Positions 1-11,912 of a stretch of DNA of 64,000 nucleotides are shown one piece after another (position 1 is the stretch's first letter; each line of letters starts with the position of its first letter). Source of the DNA: Physcomitrium patens (taxonomy: Eukaryota > Streptophyta > Bryopsida > Funariales > Funariaceae); NCBI RefSeq assembly GCF_000002425.4, contig NC_037261.1, positions 841,528 through 905,527 on the forward strand. The letters are read 5' to 3'. Both the position numbers and the translations under genes were made by a program. Under the pieces are notes generated by a model that ran no database searches, was not told where the DNA came from, and worked only from the letters and a program-made list of their open reading frames with translations.

Positions 1-54
1 TCGACTATAGGTTGTTCACCTTGAAGACCTTACGCGATTATGAGTACGATCGAG

Positions 55-246
55 CATAATTAGTAATTGCTCCTCTTGATTTGCAAGGGCCGCTCAATCG
101 GACATGATCAATAATCGCTCTTCTTGATTTCGCAGGGCCGCCTAACCGAGCATGATTAACAAAGGCTCTTTCTGATTTTCATGAGTTGTTCGATCAGGCA
201 TGATCAATAATCGTTCGTCCTGATTTTGAAGCGCTGCCAAGGGAGC
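55..246 (-). repeat. Four-unit 48-bp tandem repeat, coding-like on the minus strand
   Basis: Four consecutive units of exactly 48 bp start at 55, 103, 151 and 199, each opening with CATRAT or CATGAT. Read on the minus strand, each unit gives 16 codons with the consensus AAL.NQEERLLIM.DR. An ATG lies just upstream (complement of 253-255). Two units carry a stop (TGA, TAG) where another has CGA. The sequence varies while the period and frame hold, which suggests a decayed protein repeat rather than a random minisatellite. I do not recognise the protein. It may continue in degraded form to about position 1. Confidence 0.7.
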
Positions 247-389
247 ACCTGACATTGTAAGTCGTGAACAGCTTAGACATGCTATACGGTTTGAGTAAGA
301 GGATCTTCTAAGTTATTCGGTAGAATTTGTAATTCCATTGTTGATGGCATCCATTATCAATTTTGACCAAATATAATACACTATGAAGA

Positions 390-1880
390 GTTGCAAATGG
401 AGATTGTATGCATCACTATTTCAATTGGCAAGTACAAGAGATTTTTGTCATTTGAATATTTGTCTTTGAACATACATGCATTAGTATTGGGCAATCTACA
501 TGCTAGCACTAGATGGATAGGAAGCAACGTGATGAACAAGTTGGACAACATATCATAGAATTGTAGATATTTAAAAAGATATTTGACGTGATGAAGGCAT
601 TATCCTACTTGATGGTATGGAACATAAAAGAAAAAGCTATTTCTAAACTAATTGGCTCTTATAAAGACAGCTACACCAACTTGAAAGCTTATTGTCACCA
701 AATCAGAACAATAAATCTTAAGAACTTTGCAAAATTGGAAATCCATGAGAAAAAATCACTTTCTTAAAATGTTTGTTGTCCACAATGCAAGCAATATTGT
801 TGACTTGTCATTAGCATAGACACCATCCATCTCAAAGAAAAATATCATAGAATATTTCTTATTGTTACTACAATCAATGTAGACTAAGAATTATTTTCTA
901 TTGAATTCAACATTGTGAATGCTAAAAATGATGACAATTATTTGTGATTCTTAAAAAAGTTGAAGTCATCAATTATTACATTCCATCCATTGAATTGCAA
1001 ACTTGGAAAGTTTATATTTTTATTTGACAAATAAAAAGATTTGATTGGTGCTATTAACCATATATTTCCAACATGCTAATATGCATTTTGCATGTGCCAT
1101 TTAGCTAAAAATCTACAATGGCAATTCAAAAATCTTGTGCTTATATGATATCTTTGAGCAATAACACGAGCACCAACTATTCAAGATTTCAACATTGAAC
1201 TCCCAAAAGTTCAAGTTGTATCCAAAAAACTACAAAATATTTAATGAGCACTTGACCTTAGTATTAGGCATTTTCATAGTTTGAAAGCAATCAATTTGGC
1301 TACATAACTTTGAATATTGCAAAATCTCTAAACCCAAAGATCTTCAAAGCGCATGGTATGCCATTAATTCCAATGTTGGAAGTAATTTGGCAACAACTTG
1401 AGGCATAATATAATGAGTGATATATTATTGCTAATAAAATTACTTGACTATTATCAACTAGTACAGAGTAAGAGATTACATAGTCACAAATATTTGCATG
1501 TAACTACCACATCATTCCATTATCTGATATTATCTTTAAATGTTTATTAGAGAAATTATAGAACCGCACATACACTTGTAATCAATTACAGCTACGTGAA
1601 ATTCCATGCTTGTATGCAAATAGCGTTATACTTGTCTATAACAATTAGTTGTACACTACATTACTTACTCTCATATTGTTTAAGGCAAGCAAGCAATTTA
1701 TGTTATGTCCATCATTCCAATATCATCCATTGAGTATTGGACAAAATTCAGTAATAACAAAATTGATTTTGCTCCAATTCTATTATCCTTGATATGATGT
1801 ATACATGGCCACCTAAAAATCATTACATTTGTATAGAGGATATGAGAACAATCAAAAGAGTATTTAGATGCAATCAATCC
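390..1880 (+). pseudogene. Decayed Mutator-like (MULE) transposase
   Basis: No open frame survives, but joining frames on the plus strand gives fragments in MULE transposase order. First comes a MuDR-type N-terminal piece near 390-545 (ASTRWIGSNVMNKL). Next is WNIKEKAISKLIGSYKDSY at about 618-674, then IDTIHLKEKYH near 820, matching the region around the first catalytic aspartate. A piece reading KDLIGAINHIFPTC with a downstream CMCHLAKN lies near 1035-1115. A SWIM-type zinc finger, YTCNQLQLREIPCLYANSVI, sits at about 1569-1630. Stops and frameshifts are spread throughout, mostly as C-to-T or G-to-A changes. Terminal inverted repeats were not located. It is an old, dead DNA transposon; the family call is by motif order, not by alignment. 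Confidence 0.7.
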
Positions 1881-4371
1881 AAGAATATTGGACATAATTG
1901 CTTAACTTTCAATAAACAAATTTGATTCCATAGCTAAAGCATTGTTCAATGTGATGTCTAAAGATGTGATGACTTACTTTTGTAGGACTATCTTTGTCCA
2001 TAATACAAATTTTGTAATTTATTTTATTTTAACATTATTATTAATATTTAATCAAATTTATTCTTATGATCAATTTATTTCTGGAAATATTTTTAATATA
2101 TTCACATAGTTATTTTTTTTTCAAAAAAATAAACCTAATTTAAAAGTTTTAACTTCAATTACTTTAGACTTACTTCTAATTTTTTGTAGAAAAATTTGAA
2201 TATAAGAAATCAACTCATACTTATAGTTTTACTCTTTTTTTTATTTTATTTAGTTAATTAATCAAAATTATTTCAAATTCTAATCTTTGTAGATTTCATA
2301 TGAAAGAGGCAAAAGTGATCTAAAGACATAAATTCTCTATGATTTGCTTGCATATGTGCATGGATGTATGTATGTACCTTTATAATGTAAATATAACTTA
2401 TTAGTGTATTTCTTGAAACATGCAAAATAAATAAATAATGGATCTCATTATAGTGAGGTATAGATGCTTGCCAGTCATTTTGTTGAACAAATCACATGTA
2501 TACTTAACTTATCTTCAAATATCTTATGTTTCAAATATTAGAGGTAGATTATACAATAAATTACACTACAAGAATCAATTGTTTGCTTATGTCTTTGACA
2601 AATTTTTTGTACATGATGACACATTTGCTTTTAATCATAGAAATAATACCTTCAAATATTGAGAATCACTGAGTTACTTACTTAGCAATTTTGCTAATAT
2701 TTTTATGTTTTTTACTTTAGTGAATTATGACTTGGATATCTTTGATGCTTATATCAAAGCGACAAGAGAAGGCCAAAAAGTAGCAATAAAATGATCAATC
2801 ACATTATTGAAATTATAAGCATTTTTTTTTTTAAAGAATTGTGCAAAGACTTGCGAAGAGGCACAAAAAAAGGCAGGTGCAAAGGTGCAAGCATCTAATC
2901 CATGGTGGTAGTGGGAGTAGGGAATGCATTGCTACATCCATGCACTGTTGACAATTAAGGGAGACAAGTGTCAAAAGGGCCAAAAATTACAAAAAATGAC
3001 CATTCTATTGTTTGGGCCCCATTTGAGTCTAAAGATGGAGCAATTGTGATAACTTATGAGAATCAAGGGTAGATTTGATATTTTCACAAGAGTAGGGAAT
3101 GTGTGTGCTATTATCAAGTATACAAGGGTATTATTGATATTTTGGCAAATTTCAAGAATAGTTGTGATATTATCTCAATATTTTTATGCCCAAATGGATA
3201 CTTCAAGCACAACAAAAATTTCTTCTATATATCCACACTCTCATGCTTCCCACACAAGCCTCAGTAAATACATTTCTTGCACTCTCCCTATAAGTACACA
3301 TGTATCTTTTAATATACACATATGACAGTTACAAAATCAAGCACTACCTTGATGGTTACAAAACCAAAGACATTGATAAAGCTATTCATTAAAGTATATG
3401 AGAGCCATTACCCACATGTCAAAATTCTGAGCCATGACTGATGCCTGTACTAGCAGAGTTTTTGCTGTAGAAACTTTGGCTACACCTAACCCCACTGAAA
3501 CAAGTTCCTCAAACCCTAATTCCAAAAGGTGTCAGTTTTGCTCATGCTTTTCCACCATACAATGTGAGGCACTGAGCTCACACATATGCAGAATTGGTGA
3601 AATGCAGCACAATTCCTTGTCTGCACATGGAGTTGCAAATCACTGAGGACAAAAGAGGGAGATCATTATTATGGAGGAGAGAGATATAAGAGACAGACAT
3701 GAAATAAAAATACAAAGTAAAAAATAAAAAATTGGATAGAGTATTTTTGTATACAAAATTAAGTGCTGGATAGGGATGTCTGAGCTTTGACCATTTGTTG
3801 AGTGGCAGGAGGCTGGCTCATCACAAGTGGGCACTTGCCCTCTGACAACACTTGGCACTAGAACATGCCCCCTTCACTTTCAAAACTAATAAAAACTAAT
3901 AAAAACAAAGAAAAGAATAGAAAAGAAAAGAAGAAAGAACACACTTATTTATGATTCCCCTAAAAGAAAAGGAAGAGTGAAAAAGTTAAAAAGGATGCAA
4001 TTGTAGTGGACTTGCAATGTGAATGGTATGAACATATACATACTTGGGGTGAGTTGATCATGAGAGAAAAAAGGAAGGTGGGGGGATGTGAGCACACCAC
4101 CGTCCATTGCCCCACCACCACCAAGTCAAGTCTTGGATGCTGATCCCCCAAACTCATCCACAACTCAACACTACCCAACACAACACAACCCATAACACAC
4201 TCAGTCAAAAGCTGGCTGGCTGCACTTGGGCAGTCCTGGCCATCCTTGAACCATAACTAATATATATATATATACCCCATATTCATATTCATATTCATTC
4301 CCCCTTGTCTCTTCCATTCTTACCCTTAGTTACTTGAAACACATTCTTGGGCTATAAAAACACACACATAC

Positions 4372-4485
4372 ATATGTATATATATATATATATATATTTA
4401 TTTATATATTTATATATATTTATATATATATATATATATATATATTTTTATATATTTTTATGTGTGTGTGTGTGTGTATATACTA
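4372..4485. repeat. Compound (TA)n/(TG)n microsatellite
   Basis: Alternating TA with occasional TTTA interruptions passes into (TG)8-9 at the right end. The open frames across it are low-complexity artefacts. Confidence 0.95.
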
Positions 4486-4689
4486 AAATGCACACAGATT
4501 CTGTGATAACACTCCATGTGTCCATGTGCCACACACTCACAACCAGTGCTGACATGAACACAGTGCCAATTGTCTTGCCATGAGATTTTGCTTGCTTAAA
4601 TGGACTAACAAAAAAGAAAAAAGAAAAAAGATCTCTTGTTGCCATAAAAAGATCTCCGGGGTTGCTTTTGTCCAGGAACCCAATTCTGA

Positions 4690-4704
4690 CCCCCCCCCCC
4701 CCCC
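4690..4704. repeat. C15 homopolymer
   Basis: Fifteen consecutive C residues, seen directly. It is a likely site of length variation. Confidence 0.9.
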
Positions 4705-5050
4705 AGCTAGCTTGCTAGCCCATCTCCACAGAAGCCCTTTTTGTATGAGGAAAGACAATTGATAGAGAAAGTGAAAGAAAGAGAGAGATGTGTGTGTGTG
4801 TGTAATTAAGCACAACAGCTTCCTTAACTGAAAACTATGGAGAAAGAAAGAAGGAAAGGAAGCCCGCTTAGCCAACTTAGTTGTAGGAATTATTTATTAC
4901 TTATTATTATTAGCCAGCAGCAGCAGCATTCTGGGCTGTGGGTGACACATTTGGCCCGTCTTGGGATTTTTATTCTTATTTTTATTTGGGGGGGGGGTGT
5001 AGAGTTGACCAGGAAGACGTCGAGTTCCCACTAAATTTGGGGGGGAAAGC

Positions 5051-7893
5051 CTCTAAATTTGGGGAGGAAAATAGAGAGCGCGAGAGAGAGACAGAGTTGT
5101 AACGACGGTGATTTGAAGCCCCCTCCCCTTTCTTCTTCTTCCTCTTCGTCTTCTTCGTCGTCGTCGTCGTCGTTCTTGTTGTTGTTGTTGTTGTCGTTGT
5201 GGTGGTCGTCGGCGCCGTTCCCACCACGCCATGTCATGAACCTGCTACGATCCAACGGCCACGAGTTGGGTCCAGCCTCAATGCCTTGGAACCAGCCTCA
5301 CGCCGGCTGCCGTACTCGTGGCTCCCTGCCTCAGTGGCAATGGAAGAAATCGGGAGGAGGAGGAGCTTGGGAAGAGTGTCGTGAGGACGGCTTGCTGCAT
5401 CGTTTCGGGGAGAGGTTGGCGTGAACATGCGATGATTGTTGTTGTTGTTCCGTGGGAATAAGAAGAAGCAGAAGCAGAAGAAGAGATTGTTGGAGCAGCT
5501 TGGTTGCGAATTGAAGGTATTGAAGGTTCCGATGTTCTGGTGCGCGGTTTTGTGGAAGTGCAATTTTCAGTGGCAGGCTTGTGAGGAAGGGAGGGGAATT
5601 CCGCGGAAGGATTGTCGTCATCGCAGGGAAGCTGGTGCGGTCGATTATCATTGTTTTGAGTACGTCTTACCGTTTGCAATGTCCTCGTGAATGCTCTTAT
5701 GTCGCTGTCGTAGAGAGCGGGACGCTGTTGTGCACTTCCGTGCAGTAGTTAAAGGTTTCGTTTCAATTTTTGGTCGTAGGAGCGGTTTCTGTGGATTTGG
5801 AGGGATTTTGAAGAATTTGGAGCCGACGACGGAATGGATTGGAAAATCTGCGTGGGAGACGTCGTAATTTGTTTCGTTAGATCGTCAGTTCTGCGTGCGA
5901 GAACGGAGTGGTTGTTTCTTTCGCTCGTGTTGGACGTTATTAGTGTACAGGCATTTGTGAATTCGTGATCATCACTCATGGCTTAAAGCCAAGATCCTTG
6001 CGTTTCTCAGGACGTGATTTCATTCTTTTCAAACTATCCAGGCTTCAATTTGCATCGACTTCCTTCAGTGCAAGAAGCATTCAGCTGCATTAGTCGCTTC
6101 AGCTTTTCTTTTTCTCTCCTGTTTCAGCAGCTTGAAGCGCCACCTCTTTTAACAATAGCTTTGCCGGAGTCAGTTACGTTCATGGAGTTAGAATCTCTAC
6201 GCTTGTCAACTTGTAGATGAGCATGACGAGTTGCGATCGAAATGGATAAAGTGCAAGAGAATTACTGATTCCAACGATCACACGAACAGTGCATATTGTT
6301 TGTCCTTGTCGTGACAAAAAAATTCCTATGCTGTTCTACATTTCGGTAGACCAGGTAGAATTCGCGGGTTCGTAACATGCTCCCCCGGATGCTTTACAAA
6401 TTCGGACTACCTCGGGACAACTTTCGTCGCCACTCTCGTCGTAGAGATTCAGTTCTTGAGATTCTGGATCGTCAGTATGGCAAGTAGTCAATCTCCTGGA
6501 AGTCTGCTGTTCTCAACAATCCGGCGTGCATCCTCGACTTTCTTTTGTTGAACAGAGTCGTGGGGTGGAGAGACTACTATTAAAAAGTCAAGCTCACAGG
6601 ATAGTTGTGAGGCAAAAATCTACAGAGTTGAATCTTACATTTCCCTTTAGTCATTTGCGCCTCATCAGCGTCTCCACAACTTTCCTGGTGAGAAAAGTAG
6701 GCCGCTTATACCACTTCCTTGATTTGCTTTGATATAATTTGATTCTTGCCGTAGTGGTCATGTTTTTTCCGTTTCGCATGGTGAAGCATCTGCGGAGCAT
6801 TCAATTTGTATTATGTGCGGGAGTTTGGAGGAGACTGAAATTGGGGAGTGAGTTAGGGTTCACACTGCTTGTGCGCCTATCTATGAAGGGGCAAATGCTT
6901 GGTGAGTTTTAGGCCAGTTTGGTGTAGGTCGGCTTTTTCAGTGGAGCTGTTTTCTCAGCAATAATAGGAAAGGTGGCTAATAGTAAGAAATTCAGCAAGT
7001 TATTGGTAGATAGAAGAAACTTGTTGAACAGGCCTTAATAGACGTACTTGGACGCAGGAATGTGATATTTGTCTTGGATGTAATATCCGGACGAACCTCA
7101 ATCAAAATGCAGTCTCTTTGGACTACTGCTCGCTAATTGCCATCTTAGGTAAATCTGGCTGTGAGGAAATTAAGGACCATACTGGACTTTATTTTGGTGC
7201 TTGCCAATGTCGTTGGTGTTGTTAATTAACATTCATGTCGAGAAGGGATCGTCTTCTTCACTGTATCTTTCATAAATTGTGCCTTTCAGGTTTGATGGAT
7301 GTCAAGAGGACTGATTAGGTGTTGGCATCGTTTTTAGACAGATTTTTGATGCAGACTTTTCTCTGCTACTATCCTAGTTACCAATATTTTTGCTTCTCAT
7401 ATTTTGGAACACCTTTGATCGTGTGAATTCCAGAAATTCGCTCCGCTCTCACAGGCTTTTCGATGCTTTGGTCGAAGCCGCAATTCTCCACATAGCTTTG
7501 GAGTCTTTTGCTTCGCAGATATCATAGTTGCCCAACGAGCTTCATGAGCTCGTGTTTAAGAATTTTGTAAATCGAAGAATTATTATGTTTAATAAATATC
7601 GGTTGGGAATCTGATGAGGTCTGCCAAGTGCTGAATTTGCATGGGAAGATGTTTGGTAGTTTTTCTGTCCTCAAGTTTTATCGTTGTCGTAGTTGTCACA
7701 AGTATGCTCCTTGATCTACTTGTTCTGTATGACTCCCATATTCTGATTTCTTCATTCTGCTATGGCAGGCATTTGAAACCACTTTCGATTAGTGAGGGAA
7801 GGCTGGTATTTGGAGGTTCTATGATGGAATCTGATGCCTACTGTATCGACTTGTGACGTTTCGCATAACAAAGTGAAATAATGATCTGCAAAA
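5051..7893 (+). other. Probable leader and upstream region of the gene at 7894
   Basis: Base composition turns more GC-balanced near 5050, with a CT-rich stretch typical of plant transcript starts. There are many short overlapping frames (for example 5059-5424 and 5278-5679) but none has a recognisable domain, and those over the triplet repeat are low complexity. The first well-supported coding exon starts at 7894, so this stretch may hold promoter, untranslated exon and leader intron. Exact borders cannot be set from sequence alone. Confidence 0.4.
5131..5212 (+). repeat. CTT/CGT/TTG trinucleotide tract
   Basis: A pyrimidine-rich triplet array changes unit along its length: CTT, then CGT, then TTG, then GTC. 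It lies at the start of the GC-balanced block and may sit in a transcript leader. Homopolymeric Ser or Thr reading frames across it are not evidence of coding. Confidence 0.85.
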
Positions 7894-10800
7894 ATGGAAG
7901 CATGTGAAACCTCACAAAGATCTTCGCCACAGAAACCTCATGCATATTTCTTCTGTATCAAGTTTTTAAGGATAACAGGAATACGTCTCCCTATCCCACC
8001 AATTTCTGGAGCCAGCTCTTCTAAGAATAGTCAGAGATATTTTTTGAAGATCACTATCTTACACGGAATCGAACAACAGAATATTGGAGAATTTGAAGTG
8101 ATTGGTGATGAATGTGTTATCAACCAGCAGCTCTCATGCGAGATTAAGTATGGTAGACCAGATAAGCTTCATGTATACATAGGTACGTTCAATCGTTACC
8201 TTACCCTTGAGACCTAATTTCATTAGCGTGTACACATTGAAACAATGTGGAGAAATCATTTAATGTTGGATTCATTAGCACTACTTTAGGTCGGTTGAGA
8301 CCGACGGTCCCTGGCTGATGAGTGCATGCAGTATTTCAATTCAGTTATTTTGCACACAATTTTATTGAAAGCATTCAATTCCCGTTTTTCAACAACTTAG
8401 TGGTATTGACTCTATTTCTGGTCTTTCGATGGAATGGCGACGATTGGGTGGGGTCTTCTTCAGACCAGGTAATTTTTACTCGATCAATCAATTCTGTGTG
8501 TGTTGAGCTGTCCATTTGCTCTCGGGCATCGGGTGAGAACTATCAGAAGTTTAATCGACTGGTAACGATTCTCGTCCTTTTCTTGCTCAGAACTGGAGTG
8601 CTGGTTTGTCTGGACATATTACTTTGGATCTCAAGGAGGTAAGTCACTCTGAAATCATGAAGCGCACCAGTGACAATTATCACAACTTCAACAGATTGTT
8701 GCAACCATGTTTGATTACGTGTCAAATCTTATACTAGACAACAATCAAACAGAAAATTACTGAAGTACCGTACCAATAATGGTTGTTGGCATGACAGTTG
8801 TGTTTAGGATGAAGTAATTTTGGAGCTACCTTCAAAATAATGGACATTGTTGCTTACCCTTATTTTTGGTGCTCCAGTTCTTTGAGGACGACGATGTTGA
8901 AATCTATCTTGAGTACCCTTTGTTTTCAAGTGGATCATCTCATGTTCGAAGAACATCCAAGTTGGAGGTAATAAACTTCAACGCTCATGTTCATTAGACT
9001 GACATCAGTTCAAGGAACATAGTTATTATGCAGATTACATAGAGAACGATGTCGTTGTAAGGTTGTTACATTGCACCCTTTGATTTTTATTCGTAGTCAA
9101 ATGTGGCTTAATTCATTTATGCAATTTTAATTCGTGCAGATGTCAGTATTGTGTACCTGTTCGACAAAGACAAACGATTTTCCTGATCTAATTGATCCTA
9201 ACCAAGAATATATGTATTTTGAAGATCTAAGGTAGCAGCAAAATAGTCCCTATAAACAATTTGCTAATACAAAGTGATTGTAATCAAATATATGAAACAC
9301 ATGTAGAATCTGCACTAATGAGTTTTGTCTGCATAGCTGAGCATAATTCGTGCAGATGTCAGCTATCAGATGATTTTCGAAGTTGTCAAGATGGTTACAT
9401 TTTCTGTTTAATATCGTGTTTTTGAATCGTACTAAGGATGTTCTGATTATGATTTTTCTTTTCCTTTTTCTTTTTCTTTTGTTTTTCAAAATGCAAAATA
9501 TAAATATAAAAAAATTGTTGCAGTGAACCAAGACCTTCATTAGATGATCATTGGTACCCACCGGTCCGGTTGGATACCGAAAGCAGTCATGATGCTCCAC
9601 CATTGCTTCTGGAAGGCGATTCCAAACAGGCGAGTTAACATCTACACGTAATGGTTTTCTCCAGTGTAGATTTTCATATCCGCCTGGAGTCTTGAAGTTT
9701 AAACTGCGGAAGGTAGATAAGTTACTTCAAATACAGTTGGAATACTTTTTACTCCATTTCCATTTACGATGATGTAAAAATCAGTGGCTTTTGGATGGCG
9801 TCTTGTGAAGACGATGAATTTTGTAAGTAGATCAGGGGTCAATATCTGCTCCCTTAGAAGTAAGAATTGATGACTTAAACCGATTTGACGGCATCATTTG
9901 TGGCATAAATGCATGCAGGTTTCAGCTACAAATCTATCCTTAGTAAAGGTTGATAGAGAGGTGAGGCAATGACGCTGTGTAGAGATGTTTCTTTTAGAAC
10001 TTTCAATATTCCTCCTTCTCTCACCTCCTCATCACCTTCATCCTTGATAGGGTTTCTCTCTGATATTTACTTTGATCTTGATTGCTGGACAGATTGAAAT
10101 GTTGAAGGAGATGGAAGGTGACCTCATTGAACTAAATTCGAAGTTGAACAAATATGTAGCAGGTCACAGCTTGGAGAAATATGCACCTGGTGTGTTGGTT
10201 ATGCGTTTCTGCTCACAAGGCTGGTCTGGGTGTTGAGAGAAAACGTTGACAATCACCATGCATCATTTGACATTTAGCCTTGTCATCATTCCAATCTGTA
10301 GTCAGCGTCTGTGGGATCGAATTATTAAAACGTTGCTAGAGCTCTGTAATCATTATTCTGGAACACTGAATTTGTGGGTTTTCTCCTTGGGTACACCAGG
10401 ACAATATAGAAATGAAGTTCCGACCAGACCAGAGGTTATGGCAGCTATGTTTTTCGCAGCAGGTATGGCTTTCGAGCGACAGGTTGACAGCGCATGCAGG
10501 CTAAGGATGTACAGAGCAACAGATGATCCACTATTGCCAGGAGAAACTCCACTTTTATCTGGAGGGAACACTCCTTTTCTTCTGGAAGATGTATCCCCAA
10601 CTTTCAGAAGAGATTCTTCCGCGAACCCAGAAGTCAAAGAGGTGACGTTTGAGTGTTTTTTCCCGTGCCGAACAATCTTTGCACTGCTAGTTATGTTGTT
10701 TCATCATCTTGAGCATAATTTGCCTCGGGGATGTCTAATTCATGCAGAGTAATTCGCCACCATTACAGATAATAGTTCTGTATTTCTAAAGAACTGCTGA

Positions 10801-11217
10801 ACAGCTGTGAGAAGCCCAGTTTCATCTTTGAACATTCTTAATTTCTGCACTAAGTTCCCATTTTAATCTAACTGTACAGCATTTCGCTATTGTCTCAGGC
10901 TGACACGTTCTGCCCGGCGCGAAAAAAAAGCTTTCGATTGTGTGAAAATAGCTCTAATAGTTGCGGTGAGCAAAAACCGTGTAGCTGCACTAGTGGTAAG
11001 TCAACTTCCATTTTTTAACAATAGTAGACTGTGCAGTGTATCGTTTAATCCTCCAATTTCAGCACTCTCCCACTTAATCTTTTCATTGTCATTAGATCAA
11101 TTGCTCCGAAATTACTTCGGGCCAAAATTACTTAAGATCTATGGAGTTCTTCGAGAAAGCAACGCTGGCAAAAACATCTCTTAATCATTGCAGATCTTAG
11201 TTCTAGCATCATGCTGA
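7894..11217 (+). CDS. Unrecognised multi-exon gene, about 401 residues
   Basis: Eleven exons join with matching phases: 7894-8182, 8401-8468, 8591-8638, 8878-8967, 9140-9231, 9524-9629, 9919-9960, 10093-10189, 10400-10652, 10899-10995 and 11194-11217. They sum to 1206 nt. The N-terminal part has beta-rich text (HAYFFCIKFLRITGIRLP, then YFLKITILHGIEQQNIGEFE) that could be a C2-like or other beta-sandwich fold. The middle is acidic (FFEDDDVEIYLEYPLF). A short helical stretch follows (IEMLKEMEGDLIELNSKLNK), then a proline-rich linker. The tail is hydrophobic but interrupted by charge (KNRVAALVILVLASSC). I recognise no family. Weakest points are exon 2, the 10652 donor (10641 is an alternative that leads to a stop) and a GC donor after 9629. 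Codon use matches the neighbouring genes. Confidence 0.55.
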
Positions 11218-11435
11218 CCTTTGTCAAAGGCCAGCACGAGGCTAGAACCTGGAATTTACAAGGGCTGTTAAGTATCATGTTCTACAGGATGTCATCTAAA
11301 ATTAGTTTCCGACTGTTAAATTTAGCGGTAACTTCACCTTGCAACCCCACAAATGTTTTTCCCGTGCAACACCCAGTGATTCCATCCAAGTAGCACCGTA
11401 TAAGACTTAGTGAATTATATGTTTAATTATCTGAG

Positions 11436-11912
11436 GTTCCTGGATTGAAATGCGCAGAAGTGGCCTCAAGCTTGGCGGGAGAAATTGATGAGGATGACAA
11501 TGATCAAAGTTATTTCAATTCCCCCATTGACGCAAAGGACATGCCTATGCGCCTTCCAGATCCAGAACTAGTAAGTCCAAGGACCTCCAACAATACATGT
11601 TCACCACATGGTGAAACTAGTCCGTCAAAAGAGACCATGAATGTAATTACAAATGAGACTCTTATTCAGAAAAATAGCAGTAAAAGGAAAAATAAGGTGC
11701 TAAATGTTTTAGATAGTGTAATTGAGGCCTTCGCGGTCGTAGGATTATCTGGTTCTGGAACTAAGGAAACTCAATATAGAGGCTGCAATGACGAAGTAAC
11801 TGTTCCAAGATCAATGCTTGGGCGACAAGAAGTAACAAGTATTCAGAAGATTCGTATGAGCAATCCAGGTTTAGGTTGGCTCTCAAGTTCAATGCAGATC
11901 GATAGATGCTAG
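11436..11912 (+). CDS. Orphan open frame, possible alternative last exon
   Basis: The frame is open for about 158 codons and ends in TAG at 11910-11912. The text is acidic and serine-rich (GEIDEDDNDQSYFNSPIDAK), with a short hydrophobic segment (VLDSVIEAFAVVGLSGSG). A possible acceptor ends in GAG just before 11436 and would be in phase with the exon ending at 10995, so this could be an alternative C-terminus of the upstream gene. There is no plausible ATG start at its head. No family is recognised. It could also be chance. Confidence 0.25.
   Translation, partial: VPGLKCAEVASSLAGEIDEDDNDQSYFNSPIDAKDMPMRLPDPELVSPRTSNNTCSPHGETSPSKETMNVITNETLIQKNSSKRKNKVLNVLDSVIEAFAVVGLSGSGTKETQYRGCNDEVTVPRSMLGRQEVTSIQKIRMSNPGLGWLSSSMQIDRC

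Larger units (their letters stand above)
1881..5050. other. AT-rich intergenic spacer
   Basis: This is very AT-rich to about 2850 and less so afterwards. Short open frames at 2438-2662, 3056-3325 and 3434-3646 have no recognisable domain and no splice or composition support. The right part holds a TA/TG microsatellite, a C15 run and simple CATATT repeats near 4277. I see no gene. Confidence 0.6.

Noticed and set aside
5059-5679. Overlapping open frames on both strands
   Set aside because: They arise from triplet repeats and GC-balanced leader DNA; no family resemblance.
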